From: Desulfobacterales bacterium
GTDB taxonomy: Bacteria > Desulfobacterota > Desulfobacteria > Desulfobacterales > JAUCGF01
Direction: 5' to 3'
Length of the DNA stretch: 8,345 bases
NCBI GenBank assembly: GCA_029940345.1
Contig: JAOZRC010000102.1
Coordinates: forward strand, 3,367 to 11,711
Part shown: piece after piece, positions 1-5,969 of the stretch
How positions within the stretch are numbered: the stretch's first letter is position 1
How the letters are laid out: every line of letters begins with the position of its first letter
Notes under the pieces: model-generated
Databases searched by the model: none
Seen by the model: only the letters and a program-made list of their open reading frames with translations
What the model was told of the DNA's origin: nothing
Program-made: the position numbers and the translations under genes

Positions 1-41
1 AATTCGATGTTGAACGTTGAAAGTTCGATGTTCGATGTTCA
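1..41. repeat. Degenerate TTCGATG/TTGAACG repeat tract
   Basis: The first 41 bases consist of variants of a short word (TTCGATG, TTGAACG, TTGAAAG, TTCGATG, TTCGATG, TTCA). The 15-mer GATGTTCGATGTTCA at 27-41 recurs exactly at 4545-4559. The tract lies inside the still-open frame of the methyltransferase and encodes its odd C-terminal tail. It probably continues left of the window. Confidence 0.7.
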
Positions 42-775
42 TCTTTTAAGACCAGTCCTTGTCCCGTGGTCAAATTAACAATTATTTCATTTTTATCAGC
101 AAAAAAGGTATCCATTGCCATTTTAGCTCCCGGACAGGTGGAGAAGCCGTAATCGTCACACAGGATAATGCCGCCAGCACTCATTTTGGGATAAAAGAAG
201 TTTAAGGAATCAAGGGTCGGCTGAAAAAGATCGACATCCAAATGAACAAAACAAAATGTATTATCTTTAACGCTGCCAAACGTATCGGGAATCCAACCTT
301 TATGATAAACGACAAAATCGAATGGCTTCAAATTTTTTCTGATGATGCGTTCACTGGTAGAAAGATCGCCTTTTTTCCAGTAGGAGCCGTCTTTCTCGCC
401 TGGTGCGGATAACCCCTCAAAAGAATCAAAAATATGGTGTTTTTTCTTCAGGCCGACAATCCGCTGACAGATTAAAAATGAAGAAGCCCCTTGATAGGCA
501 CCGCACTCGACGGTGTCACCCGGCACGGAAATAACCAGTTGCATCAACTGATCTAACGTATATTTGCGATCAAAGGAGCGATAATTATCTGCTCCTGCTA
601 AATTGTCGTAGTACCTTATAAATTTTGCATCATATAAAAAATCACGTCCGAATTCGCTGAATTTATAGGGTTTATATATTATTTTCGTAAATATTTCGGC
701 GATAACATAACGGGTGTATTCAGGGCCGCTTTGCAAGGCGCGTATCAAAGTTTTTAACATTGTTATTATTTGCAT
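1..775 (-). CDS. TylF/MycF-type SAM-dependent O-methyltransferase, 3' end cut by window edge
   Basis: Translating the minus strand from ATG at 775 gives 258 codons with no stop before the left edge. The protein has the layout of the macrocin O-methyltransferase (TylF) family: a SAM-binding glycine-rich motif VECGAYQGASS (residues 89-99), the acidic DSFEGL (117-122), HLDVDLF (178-184) and LCDDYGF (205-211). In TylF/MycF enzymes the last two carry the metal-binding aspartates. Family members methylate sugar hydroxyls in a metal-dependent way, so a cytoplasmic enzyme that O-methylates a sugar of the glycan made here is likely (inference). ATG 775 lies 7 nt after the stop of the flippase gene, suggesting one operon with coupled translation; ATG 760 is an in-frame alternative, and neither has a clear Shine-Dalgarno. 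The family-like part ends near residue 244 (GQGLVLK). The rest (EHRTSNFQRSTSN) is encoded by a repeat tract and is probably not functional. Confidence 0.85.
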   Translation of the reverse strand, partial: MQIITMLKTLIRALQSGPEYTRYVIAEIFTKIIYKPYKFSEFGRDFLYDAKFIRYYDNLAGADNYRSFDRKYTLDQLMQLVISVPGDTVECGAYQGASSFLICQRIVGLKKKHHIFDSFEGLSAPGEKDGSYWKKGDLSTSERIIRKNLKPFDFVVYHKGWIPDTFGSVKDNTFCFVHLDVDLFQPTLDSLNFFYPKMSAGGIILCDDYGFSTCPGAKMAMDTFFADKNEIIVNLTTGQGLVLKDEHRTSNFQRSTSN

Positions 776-782
776 TTTTGCT

Positions 783-2159
783 TTAGCGAAACGTTTTCAT
801 CATCCTGAACAACATAAAAGTTAAAAAAATAAACGCCCAAAAATAAACCAGTACAGTTGACAACGCAATTCCAGCAACCCCCATAAACTGCATAAACACA
901 TGGTTTAAAATGACATTCAAAGGCAGACTGATCATAGTGGAAACCATCAGGATATGATTGCCCTGCAAAGCTGATATTAAGCGCACTTCCAAAATGCTTA
1001 ACAGGTAAAACGTTGTTTGAAAACCATATATGGCGACGACAGATGCGATCTGATGCGTATTAGCTTGTGTAAAAACACCACGTTCGAATAGAATGCGGAC
1101 CAGGGGCAGGGCAAAATAATAAAGCAACCCGGTTACCGGAAGGCTGAAAAGAATGATTAGCCGGCTGTAGGTTTTCAACGTGTCAACAATTGATTTTCGA
1201 TCCCGATTCGCTGACATTTGGGAAAAATAGGGGAAAATAGCTGTCCCCAATGCTCCGGAGCTGATAACCAAAACAAACATGACAATTTTATTGGCATAGC
1301 TTAAAGTCGATACGGAGCCGGCGCCTAACATTGCGGCCATTGAATGGTCAATCAGTTCGGTGGAGCCCATCAGAATCGAACCGGCCGCCATGGGTGCAAA
1401 TTGTCTGACAACTTGCCTTAAAGGATCACTCATACCATGCCATCGAGGCCAGAGGGGAATCTTTTGCTGTCTGATTCCATACGCCAGTACTGACATTTCA
1501 ATAAAAGCGCCGCACACCATCCCCACCCCGAAAGCATAAATCCCCCAATAACGGGTCATCATTAACAAAAACCCGATAACCACGATTGATCTGATCGCAG
1601 GACATACAGCGGCGAGGGTGAATTTTTCCGCAGCATTGAGAACCGCAGCCCACATTCGTGCCAGGCTGCTAAACAGCAGAATCGGAATGAGGATAAAAAA
1701 CAGGGAGCGGGTCAGTTGCAGTTTGACGGGATTAAAGCCAGAACCGAAAATCGGCAGGATATAAGAAGCAGATAATAATAAACACAGCGCCAGAACGATG
1801 AGCAACGCCACACTAAGCATCATCACACTTGCAAAAAAGTGTTGCGCGGACACGTTTTGGTTCTCAGGGTCGCTGTGACGCCATATCTTATGTTTTTGCC
1901 TGACTTTGATATAGGCAGGAATAAAGGAGGCATGAAAAGCGCCGCTGAAAATATTGACCAAAAAAACAGGCGCGAGAAGAGCGATAAGCAAGGCATCCAT
2001 CTCATCACCGGCACCGAACAGAGCGGCCGCATAGAGATAGGTCAATGCGTCAACCGCCCTGACAACAAACGACAGGCTGCCAACGGTCATTATCGCTTTA
2101 AAAATCTTGGCGGATACGGCAGAGCCGGTTCCGCTGAAATAGGTCAATTTGGAGTTCAA
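783..2159 (-). CDS. MurJ/MVF-family lipid-linked oligosaccharide flippase (MviN-like)
   Basis: This 458-residue, very hydrophobic protein has about twelve predicted membrane helices. It belongs to the MVF branch of the MOP flippases: the segment LFGAGDEMDALLIA (47-60) followed by GAFHASFIPAY (73-83) parallels the start of E. coli MurJ, and SGALGTAIFP (301-310) and LFERGVFT (357-364) are family hallmarks. MurJ flips lipid II. Inside a glycosyltransferase cluster a relative would more likely flip the lipid-linked product of the cluster, in a Wzx-like role in the inner membrane (inference). Aligned by eye with MurJ, Arg24, Arg52 and Arg270 are replaced (Thr40, Val68, Lys291), while Arg18 and Asp39 are kept (Arg34, Asp55). 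The chain also stops about where MurJ helices 13-14 would begin. The start is TTG at 2159 with no evident Shine-Dalgarno; ATG at residue 24 is possible but would cut into the first helix. The TylF-type gene follows after 7 nt. Confidence 0.85.
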   Translation of the reverse strand: MNSKLTYFSGTGSAVSAKIFKAIMTVGSLSFVVRAVDALTYLYAAALFGAGDEMDALLIALLAPVFLVNIFSGAFHASFIPAYIKVRQKHKIWRHSDPENQNVSAQHFFASVMMLSVALLIVLALCLLLSASYILPIFGSGFNPVKLQLTRSLFFILIPILLFSSLARMWAAVLNAAEKFTLAAVCPAIRSIVVIGFLLMMTRYWGIYAFGVGMVCGAFIEMSVLAYGIRQQKIPLWPRWHGMSDPLRQVVRQFAPMAAGSILMGSTELIDHSMAAMLGAGSVSTLSYANKIVMFVLVISSGALGTAIFPYFSQMSANRDRKSIVDTLKTYSRLIILFSLPVTGLLYYFALPLVRILFERGVFTQANTHQIASVVAIYGFQTTFYLLSILEVRLISALQGNHILMVSTMISLPLNVILNHVFMQFMGVAGIALSTVLVYFWAFIFLTFMLFRMMKTFR

Positions 2160-2165
2160 GGCAAC

Positions 2166-2218
2166 TGTCTGAATCAGAATTTTCAGAATTAAAGAATGAA
2201 CAGGATACAGGATAGGGA
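2166..2218. repeat. Degenerate ATCCTGT/ATTCTGA tract before the flippase gene
   Basis: Read on the minus strand, the stretch holds near-repeats of a 7-10 nt word: ATCCCT, ATCCTGT, ATCCTGT, ATTCTTT, ATTCTGA, ATTCTGA, ATTCAGA. It lies directly upstream of the TTG start at 2159. It stays open in the flippase frame, so the true start is hard to fix from sequence alone. No promoter or ribosome site is obvious in it. Confidence 0.55.
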
Positions 2219-2219
2219 T

Positions 2220-2250
2220 ATCTTAATCCTAATCACGCTTTGATTAAGAT
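2220..2250. repeat. AT-rich inverted repeat between GT2-GT4 and flippase genes
   Basis: ATCTTAATC (2220-2228) pairs perfectly with GATTAAGAT (2242-2250) around a 13-nt loop; a competing stem using TAATCA/TGATTA also exists. On the plus strand it is followed by TAGTTTTATT, a poor terminator tail, but no plus-strand gene ends here. On the minus strand there is no T-run. It may fold in the operon mRNA; its function is unknown. Confidence 0.4.
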
Positions 2251-2258
2251 TAGTTTTA

Positions 2259-2280
2259 TTCCAACGCCGGGGCGTTGGAA
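2259..2280. repeat. Perfect 10-bp palindrome, REP-like element with GAACGAG tail
   Basis: TTCCAACGCC (2259-2268) and GGCGTTGGAA (2271-2280) are exact reverse complements separated by GG, followed by CGAGAAAAAC. A palindrome of this form with a GGAACGAG-type tail resembles dispersed REP-like elements of many bacterial genomes (recalled, not searched). It lies 18 nt past the stop of the GT2-GT4 gene. Neither strand has a T-run after the stem, so it is not a standard intrinsic terminator, but it could protect the 3' end of the upstream message. Confidence 0.65.
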
Positions 2281-2298
2281 CGAGAAAAACTTAAAACT

Positions 2299-4476
2299 TC
2301 AAACCGAACCCTCCATCAGTTCCAGATACAACGATTCAATATTTTCTAACAATTGCTGCTGAGAATACCTTTTCGTTACAAACTGGCAGGCGTATTCAAT
2401 ATATCCGTTCTTGGCGTCATCATCCATGCCAACCATATATTTCAGGCCGCTTGCAAATCCCGGGGCATCATTTTTATTACACAGCAGTCCTCGCTGGCAC
2501 ACCCGAAAACCATTGGATGATGCCGTCTCATCCACTTCACCCAATAAATCAAGAACACCTCCGGCTTCAGTGGCAATTACCGGTACGGAGGCTGCCATGG
2601 CTTCGATGATCGAAACCGGTGTTCCCTCGTTTAATGATGTCATCGCCAAAATATCCAAATCGGCATACACGGAAGGGATATCACGCATCCATCCGCAAAA
2701 AATCACATCGTCGCTCAAGTTTAATTTGCGGCAATACGTTTGCAATTCAGCTTTCAGTTCGCCATCGCCAATAATAACAAATTTGACATCAATTTTTTTC
2801 CCAGTGCGATTCAAATCTGAAAACAGCCGGGCGACATCAAGAAACATGCGATGGTTTTTAATCGGCACCAAACGCCCGATGATACCGATTAGCAGGGTAT
2901 CATCAGCAATCCCGAATTTGTTGCGAAAATTTCCTTTTAGCGCACCTGTGTTTAAAAAAGGTTGCAGGTCGAATCCTAACGGAATGGTTTTAACTTTACT
3001 GGCCGGAGCAATTCGAAAATCATCAACCAACTCTTTTTTTTGAGAGTCGCTGATGGCAATAATCGCATCCGTCATTTTGGCAAGCAGACGTTCAATATGA
3101 ATGAATATCAACGACTTTGATTCACTGAAATAATATTTGAAAATATGTCCGTGAAACGTATGAACGGTTTTGATCCGCATATCAAACAAGAAATTATATA
3201 AAAACACGGCCAGCTTGGCGCTGAAGCCCGCTTTGGCAGTATGCGTATGAACGATATCCGGTTTATTCAGGTAAATAATTTTTAATATTTTTGAAAACGC
3301 AAGGATATCTTTTAATAGGTTTACCTCTCGCTGAAGATCAGGTATAAAAATCGGATTTGTATCCGTGGGATCAAACAAGTAGCTCATATCGCCTTCCTGG
3401 GGCGAGATTTTCCCGGCAACCAGGGTGGATTCAAATCGCCTGGGATTCAAGCCTTGGGTCAGTAAATGAACATGAATTGCCGGGCCGCCAATATTCAAAC
3501 GAGCGATAAGGCGCAAGATTCGATATTTTGCCTGCCTTTCAAGATGATCCGCTTTTCCCTGGGCGCTTCTTTCCCGTGCCAGTCGAGCTGATTGAGCCTT
3601 GAGCCGAATGTGTGGTATCGAAAAAATCAGGACAATACTCAATCTTAAAGCCAGACTTGCAATCACAAGGCTATTCACAATCCAATGGAACGATTTACTA
3701 TGCTTGGCAAAAAGCCGGTAACTGCTTTTATGAAATTCGATGAGCGTCCGGGGAATTAGCTGTTTGCTGCTGACCCCCACATAATGGACTATGGAAGATT
3801 TGGGAAAATAAACCACTTTCCAACTGGCCTGCCACATCCTGCGGCACCAGTCGGCATCTTCCCAATACATAAAAAAGCGCTCATCCAGAAAGCCAACGTC
3901 TTCAATCGCTTTTCTTCTGACAACCATGCAGGCGCCGGACACCCATCCCACTTCCATGGGTGTGATGCCATCGGATTGTTTGGTTAAAAGATTGGCCGTT
4001 GTAATAGGATTGTTGGGAAATAATCTGGTAACCAACGTATTGCGCCCGAAAAGCGCCGTAAGCGGTGTGGGAAACGATCTTGCCGATCCCTGAACAGTGC
4101 CATCCGCATCATAAATACGCGGCCCCACAACACCGACATTGGGATGCGCCTGCATATACTCAAACATGGCGCCGAAGGATTGATCAACAATGTAAGAATC
4201 AGGATTTAACAGAACCGCATAAGGGGCGTGACTTTGTTTCAGCGCTTTATTTACCGCTGCGCCAAATCCGATATTGCGGATATTTTTCGTGATATGAACC
4301 TGCGGGAAAAGAGGTTCGATTTTAAAAATATCATCATTATCACTATTATCCTGTACAAATATATTCACAGACCAATCCGCAAGGGTTGCATAAATAGTCT
4401 TGAGACAGAGAATCAGATAATCCGTGCTGTTATAGTTGACAATAATAATATCGATGAGGTTTTTATGTTGTTGCAT
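2299..4476 (-). CDS. Two-domain glycosyltransferase: N-terminal GT2 plus C-terminal GT4
   Basis: This protein of about 725 residues fuses two complete-looking glycosyltransferases. Residues 1-250 are an inverting GT-A (GT2) domain: IIIVNYNS near the N-terminus, NIGFGAAVN, the DXD-like NPDS (91-94), VSGACMVVRR and EDADW (206-210), the ED motif near the acceptor site. A hydrophobic stretch at 263-287 may anchor it to the membrane. After a charged linker, 320-725 is a retaining GT-B (GT4) domain: GGPAIHVHLL (330-339), HTHTAKAG (410-417), HTFHG, GRLVPIKNH (534-542), GDGEL, and an EX7E motif formed by E617 and E625. It probably adds two sugars in succession to a lipid-linked glycan at the cytoplasmic membrane; the sugars cannot be read from sequence. 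ATG 4476 was chosen over TTG 4491 (five residues longer), which abuts a repeat tract. Neither has a good Shine-Dalgarno. Confidence 0.9.
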   Translation of the reverse strand: MQQHKNLIDIIIVNYNSTDYLILCLKTIYATLADWSVNIFVQDNSDNDDIFKIEPLFPQVHITKNIRNIGFGAAVNKALKQSHAPYAVLLNPDSYIVDQSFGAMFEYMQAHPNVGVVGPRIYDADGTVQGSARSFPTPLTALFGRNTLVTRLFPNNPITTANLLTKQSDGITPMEVGWVSGACMVVRRKAIEDVGFLDERFFMYWEDADWCRRMWQASWKVVYFPKSSIVHYVGVSSKQLIPRTLIEFHKSSYRLFAKHSKSFHWIVNSLVIASLALRLSIVLIFSIPHIRLKAQSARLARERSAQGKADHLERQAKYRILRLIARLNIGGPAIHVHLLTQGLNPRRFESTLVAGKISPQEGDMSYLFDPTDTNPIFIPDLQREVNLLKDILAFSKILKIIYLNKPDIVHTHTAKAGFSAKLAVFLYNFLFDMRIKTVHTFHGHIFKYYFSESKSLIFIHIERLLAKMTDAIIAISDSQKKELVDDFRIAPASKVKTIPLGFDLQPFLNTGALKGNFRNKFGIADDTLLIGIIGRLVPIKNHRMFLDVARLFSDLNRTGKKIDVKFVIIGDGELKAELQTYCRKLNLSDDVIFCGWMRDIPSVYADLDILAMTSLNEGTPVSIIEAMAASVPVIATEAGGVLDLLGEVDETASSNGFRVCQRGLLCNKNDAPGFASGLKYMVGMDDDAKNGYIEYACQFVTKRYSQQQLLENIESLYLELMEGSV

Positions 4477-4503
4477 ATTATCTGGCTGCAAGTTGAGGTT
4501 TCA

Positions 4504-4560
4504 GGTTTCAGTATTCAGAATTAAGTATTTGATGTCAGATTTCAGATGTTCGATGTTCAA
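4504..4560. repeat. Degenerate TTTCAG/ATTCAGA/TTCGATG repeat tract
   Basis: The tract is built of variants of a 6-8 nt word: TTTCAG, ATTCAG, TTTGATG, TCAGAT, TTCAGATG, TTCGATG, TTCAA. It fills the gap between the rhamnosyltransferase-like gene and the GT2-GT4 gene and overlaps the last codons and stop of the former. Its 15-mer at 4545-4559 is identical to 27-41, in the same orientation relative to the preceding gene. Confidence 0.7.
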
Positions 4561-5488
4561 TACCGAAAAATCCATCCCTGATTCCTTTATAGATCATAAC
4601 GATATTTGCGGATCGATCCGGGAAAAAAAGAACCACAAAAATCAGTTTCAATATCATTCTGAAAAAATCTTGAATGACCCACCCCGAAGGGCTGTATGTT
4701 TTTTTATACAGGATGATACGATTGCGCATCATATAATACTGTCGCAAAGGAGGGTGTTGATAAATCCGCACGCCTTGGCCCAATTTAACTTCCACCACTT
4801 TATCACCCAGATGATGTTCCAATATGGCGTCACATACACCATATAGCGGAAAGCCATACTGTTGGGCGCGAAAACCCCATTCCAGGTCCACATTGTCAAT
4901 AAAGAAATCTTCATTCATCAGCCCTACCTGTTTGAACACCGAAACAGGAATGAGCATTCCTGAAGCGATTAAAAAATCGGTTCTTCGATATTTTTTGTCA
5001 GTACCTTTAATACAAACCTCTCTTTTAACAAACCAATAGCCAAAACGTACAAAAGGAAAATTTTTTCCTATGCGCGGATCAAAAATTCGTGGCCCCACAA
5101 CAACAGATTGATCTCTATACCTTCGCAACTTCAAAGATGCAAGTATCAAATTGGCGACCATATCTTCATAAGGCACGCTATCCTGATCCATTAACAGGAT
5201 ATGAGAGCAACCCCGGTTTTGCGCCCAGGTGATGCCCCTGTTTTGAGCGGCACCCACACCGGCATTTAAGCCCATCTCAATAATTACACATTTCTTTTGT
5301 GCTTTCAACCATTCAATAAATTTGGGATCAGAATCATTATCAACAACTACAACCTGCTTCACCTGCGTAAAAACAGCATTCAGAGTTTTTTTAAATGCGG
5401 TTTTTTGCGGATTGTGCGTTACGATAATACAAAATATGGATATATCATCTGGAATGATGTTGTTAGTGATAATAAAATTATCCTTCAT
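4535..5488 (-). CDS. Rhamnosyltransferase-like family 2 glycosyltransferase (RfbF/TIGR01556 type)
   Basis: This 317-residue GT2 enzyme has CIIVTHNP near the N-terminus, VVDNDS (49-53 region), NAGVGAAQNRGI (75-86), LLMDQDS with the DXD-type DQDS (101-104), a GMLIPVSVF segment, FIDNVDLEW (196-204), HHLGD (225-229) and YYMMRN (251-256). The order DQDS, DxVDxEW, HxLGD, YYxxRN is typical of the bacterial rhamnosyltransferases that use dTDP-L-rhamnose, such as RfbF-like proteins. A hydrophobic segment near 276-290 suggests membrane association. It probably adds L-rhamnose to a lipid-linked O-chain or capsule precursor, although donor specificity is inferred from family resemblance only. The last seven residues, EHRTSEI, and the stop come from a repeat tract, so the ancestral C-terminus was probably different. 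ATG 5488 is the first start; no Shine-Dalgarno is seen. It is divergent from the antitoxin gene and likely heads the left part of the operon. Confidence 0.88.
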   Translation of the reverse strand: MKDNFIITNNIIPDDISIFCIIVTHNPQKTAFKKTLNAVFTQVKQVVVVDNDSDPKFIEWLKAQKKCVIIEMGLNAGVGAAQNRGITWAQNRGCSHILLMDQDSVPYEDMVANLILASLKLRRYRDQSVVVGPRIFDPRIGKNFPFVRFGYWFVKREVCIKGTDKKYRRTDFLIASGMLIPVSVFKQVGLMNEDFFIDNVDLEWGFRAQQYGFPLYGVCDAILEHHLGDKVVEVKLGQGVRIYQHPPLRQYYMMRNRIILYKKTYSPSGWVIQDFFRMILKLIFVVLFFPDRSANIVMIYKGIRDGFFGIEHRTSEI

Positions 5489-5568
5489 TCGGTTATTTAC
5501 ACTTTGTCCGGTTATGGAGAAAAGTATGGTAATATACAGTTGACTTCATACCGTAATATTTTAGTGTC

Positions 5569-5597
5569 TTGACTTTGTTCATCAAACCTTATAGCAT
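5569..5597 (+). promoter_or_regulatory. Predicted promoter for the toxin-antitoxin pair
   Basis: TTGACT (5569-5574, five of six consensus bases) and TAGCAT (5592-5597, four of six) are 17 nt apart, placing the start near 5604, about 60 nt before the antitoxin ATG. TATAGC at 5590-5595 is an alternative -10 with a 15-nt spacer. Its -10 overlaps the -10 of the opposing minus-strand promoter. Confidence 0.4.
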
Positions 5598-5616
5598 ACC
5601 TGTTTATGCTTGTAAA
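5588..5616 (-). promoter_or_regulatory. Predicted sigma-70-type promoter for the left glycan operon
   Basis: On the minus strand TTTACA (5616-5611) and TATAAG (5593-5588) are each one mismatch from consensus and are separated by exactly 17 nt. Transcription would start near 5580, giving a leader of about 90 nt before ATG 5488. It is the best promoter match I found in this gap, but was found by eye only. Confidence 0.5.
5593..5610. promoter_or_regulatory. Candidate operator: perfect AGCATA-N6-TATGCT palindrome
   Basis: AGCATA (5593-5598) and TATGCT (5605-5610) are exact reverse complements with a 6-nt centre. The palindrome nearly fills the -35/-10 spacer of the minus-strand promoter and overlaps the -10 of the plus-strand one, the right position for a dimeric repressor to control both. 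Toxin-antitoxin operons are often self-repressed, but this antitoxin shows no DNA-binding domain, so the regulator is unknown. Confidence 0.4.
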
Positions 5617-5652
5617 TTTCATGTTTGCTGCACCATCTGGAAATGAAATATC

Positions 5653-5658
5653 AGGAGG
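5653..5658 (+). promoter_or_regulatory. Shine-Dalgarno site of the antitoxin gene
   Basis: A full AGGAGG lies 6 nt before ATG 5665, which fixes the start. It is much stronger than anything in front of the surrounding glycan genes and predicts high antitoxin translation. Confidence 0.85.
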
Positions 5659-5664
5659 ATTAAT

Positions 5665-5967
5665 ATGCGTTACACCGTTTTATTACATCGCTATTCAACT
5701 GGTGTTTATGAAGCCGTCGCTCCCGCGGCACCAGGTTGTAAGGGTCAGGGTGCCAGCCGTACCGAAGCTATGAAACAGCTTAGAATTATGCTCCATGAAT
5801 GGGCGGATACCACTGAAATCACTTCAATTGACGTGGAATGTTCACAAAAAGAATATAATAAACCGAATCCGTGGCTGACGACAGCTGGTATGTTTAAAGA
5901 CGATCCGATGCTGGAGCCGATGCTATATGATATTTATTCATCCAGGGATGCTGAATTTAAGGAGTGA
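5665..5967 (+). CDS. HicB-like antitoxin of a PIN-toxin pair
   Basis: This 100-residue protein starts with a HicB-like (UPF0150-type) fold: MRYTVLLHRYSTGVYEAV, then the signature APAAPGCKGQGASRTEAMKQL (about 19-39). Its C-terminal part holds NPWLTTAGMFKDDPML (68-83), a tail I recall from antitoxins encoded directly before PIN-domain toxins and probably the piece that blocks the toxin active site. No ribbon-helix-helix or helix-turn-helix segment is visible, unlike HicB proteins that bind their own promoter. The strong ribosome site and 5' position in the operon suit an antitoxin made in excess of its toxin. The stop codon is two bases before the toxin start chosen here, so translation is probably coupled. 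It should bind and neutralise the product of the next gene in the cytoplasm (inference from family and context). Confidence 0.85.
   Translation: MRYTVLLHRYSTGVYEAVAPAAPGCKGQGASRTEAMKQLRIMLHEWADTTEITSIDVECSQKEYNKPNPWLTTAGMFKDDPMLEPMLYDIYSSRDAEFKE
5959..5964 (+). promoter_or_regulatory. Shine-Dalgarno site that decides the toxin start
   Basis: AAGGAG sits at the end of the antitoxin gene, 5 nt before TTG 5970. The GTG at 5964 overlaps the site itself and would have no ribosome site, so TTG 5970 is the better start. Confidence 0.6.
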
Positions 5968-5969
5968 AA

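Noticed and set aside
1..60. Frameshift at the end of the TylF-type gene
   Set aside because: The frame reads cleanly through all TylF motifs. The missing stop is explained by the repeat tract and the window edge, not by a broken gene.
1839..2192. Plus-strand open frame of 117 codons opposite the flippase gene
   Set aside because: It lies fully antisense to a clear membrane transporter, its protein has no recognisable domain, and it has no ribosome site. It is a shadow of the coding strand.
2220..2280. Intrinsic terminator for the GT2-GT4 transcript
   Set aside because: The stems are good, but on the minus strand neither is followed by a run of T, and the downstream genes look like the same operon.
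2411..3043. Plus-strand open frame of 210 codons opposite the GT4 domain
   Set aside because: Despite its length it is antisense to well-conserved GT4 motifs, and its Ser/Pro-rich translation has no domain or start signal.
4436..4846. Plus-strand open frame of 136 codons over the 4504-4560 tract
   Set aside because: It crosses a repeat and the antisense of two glycosyltransferase genes, with no family features.
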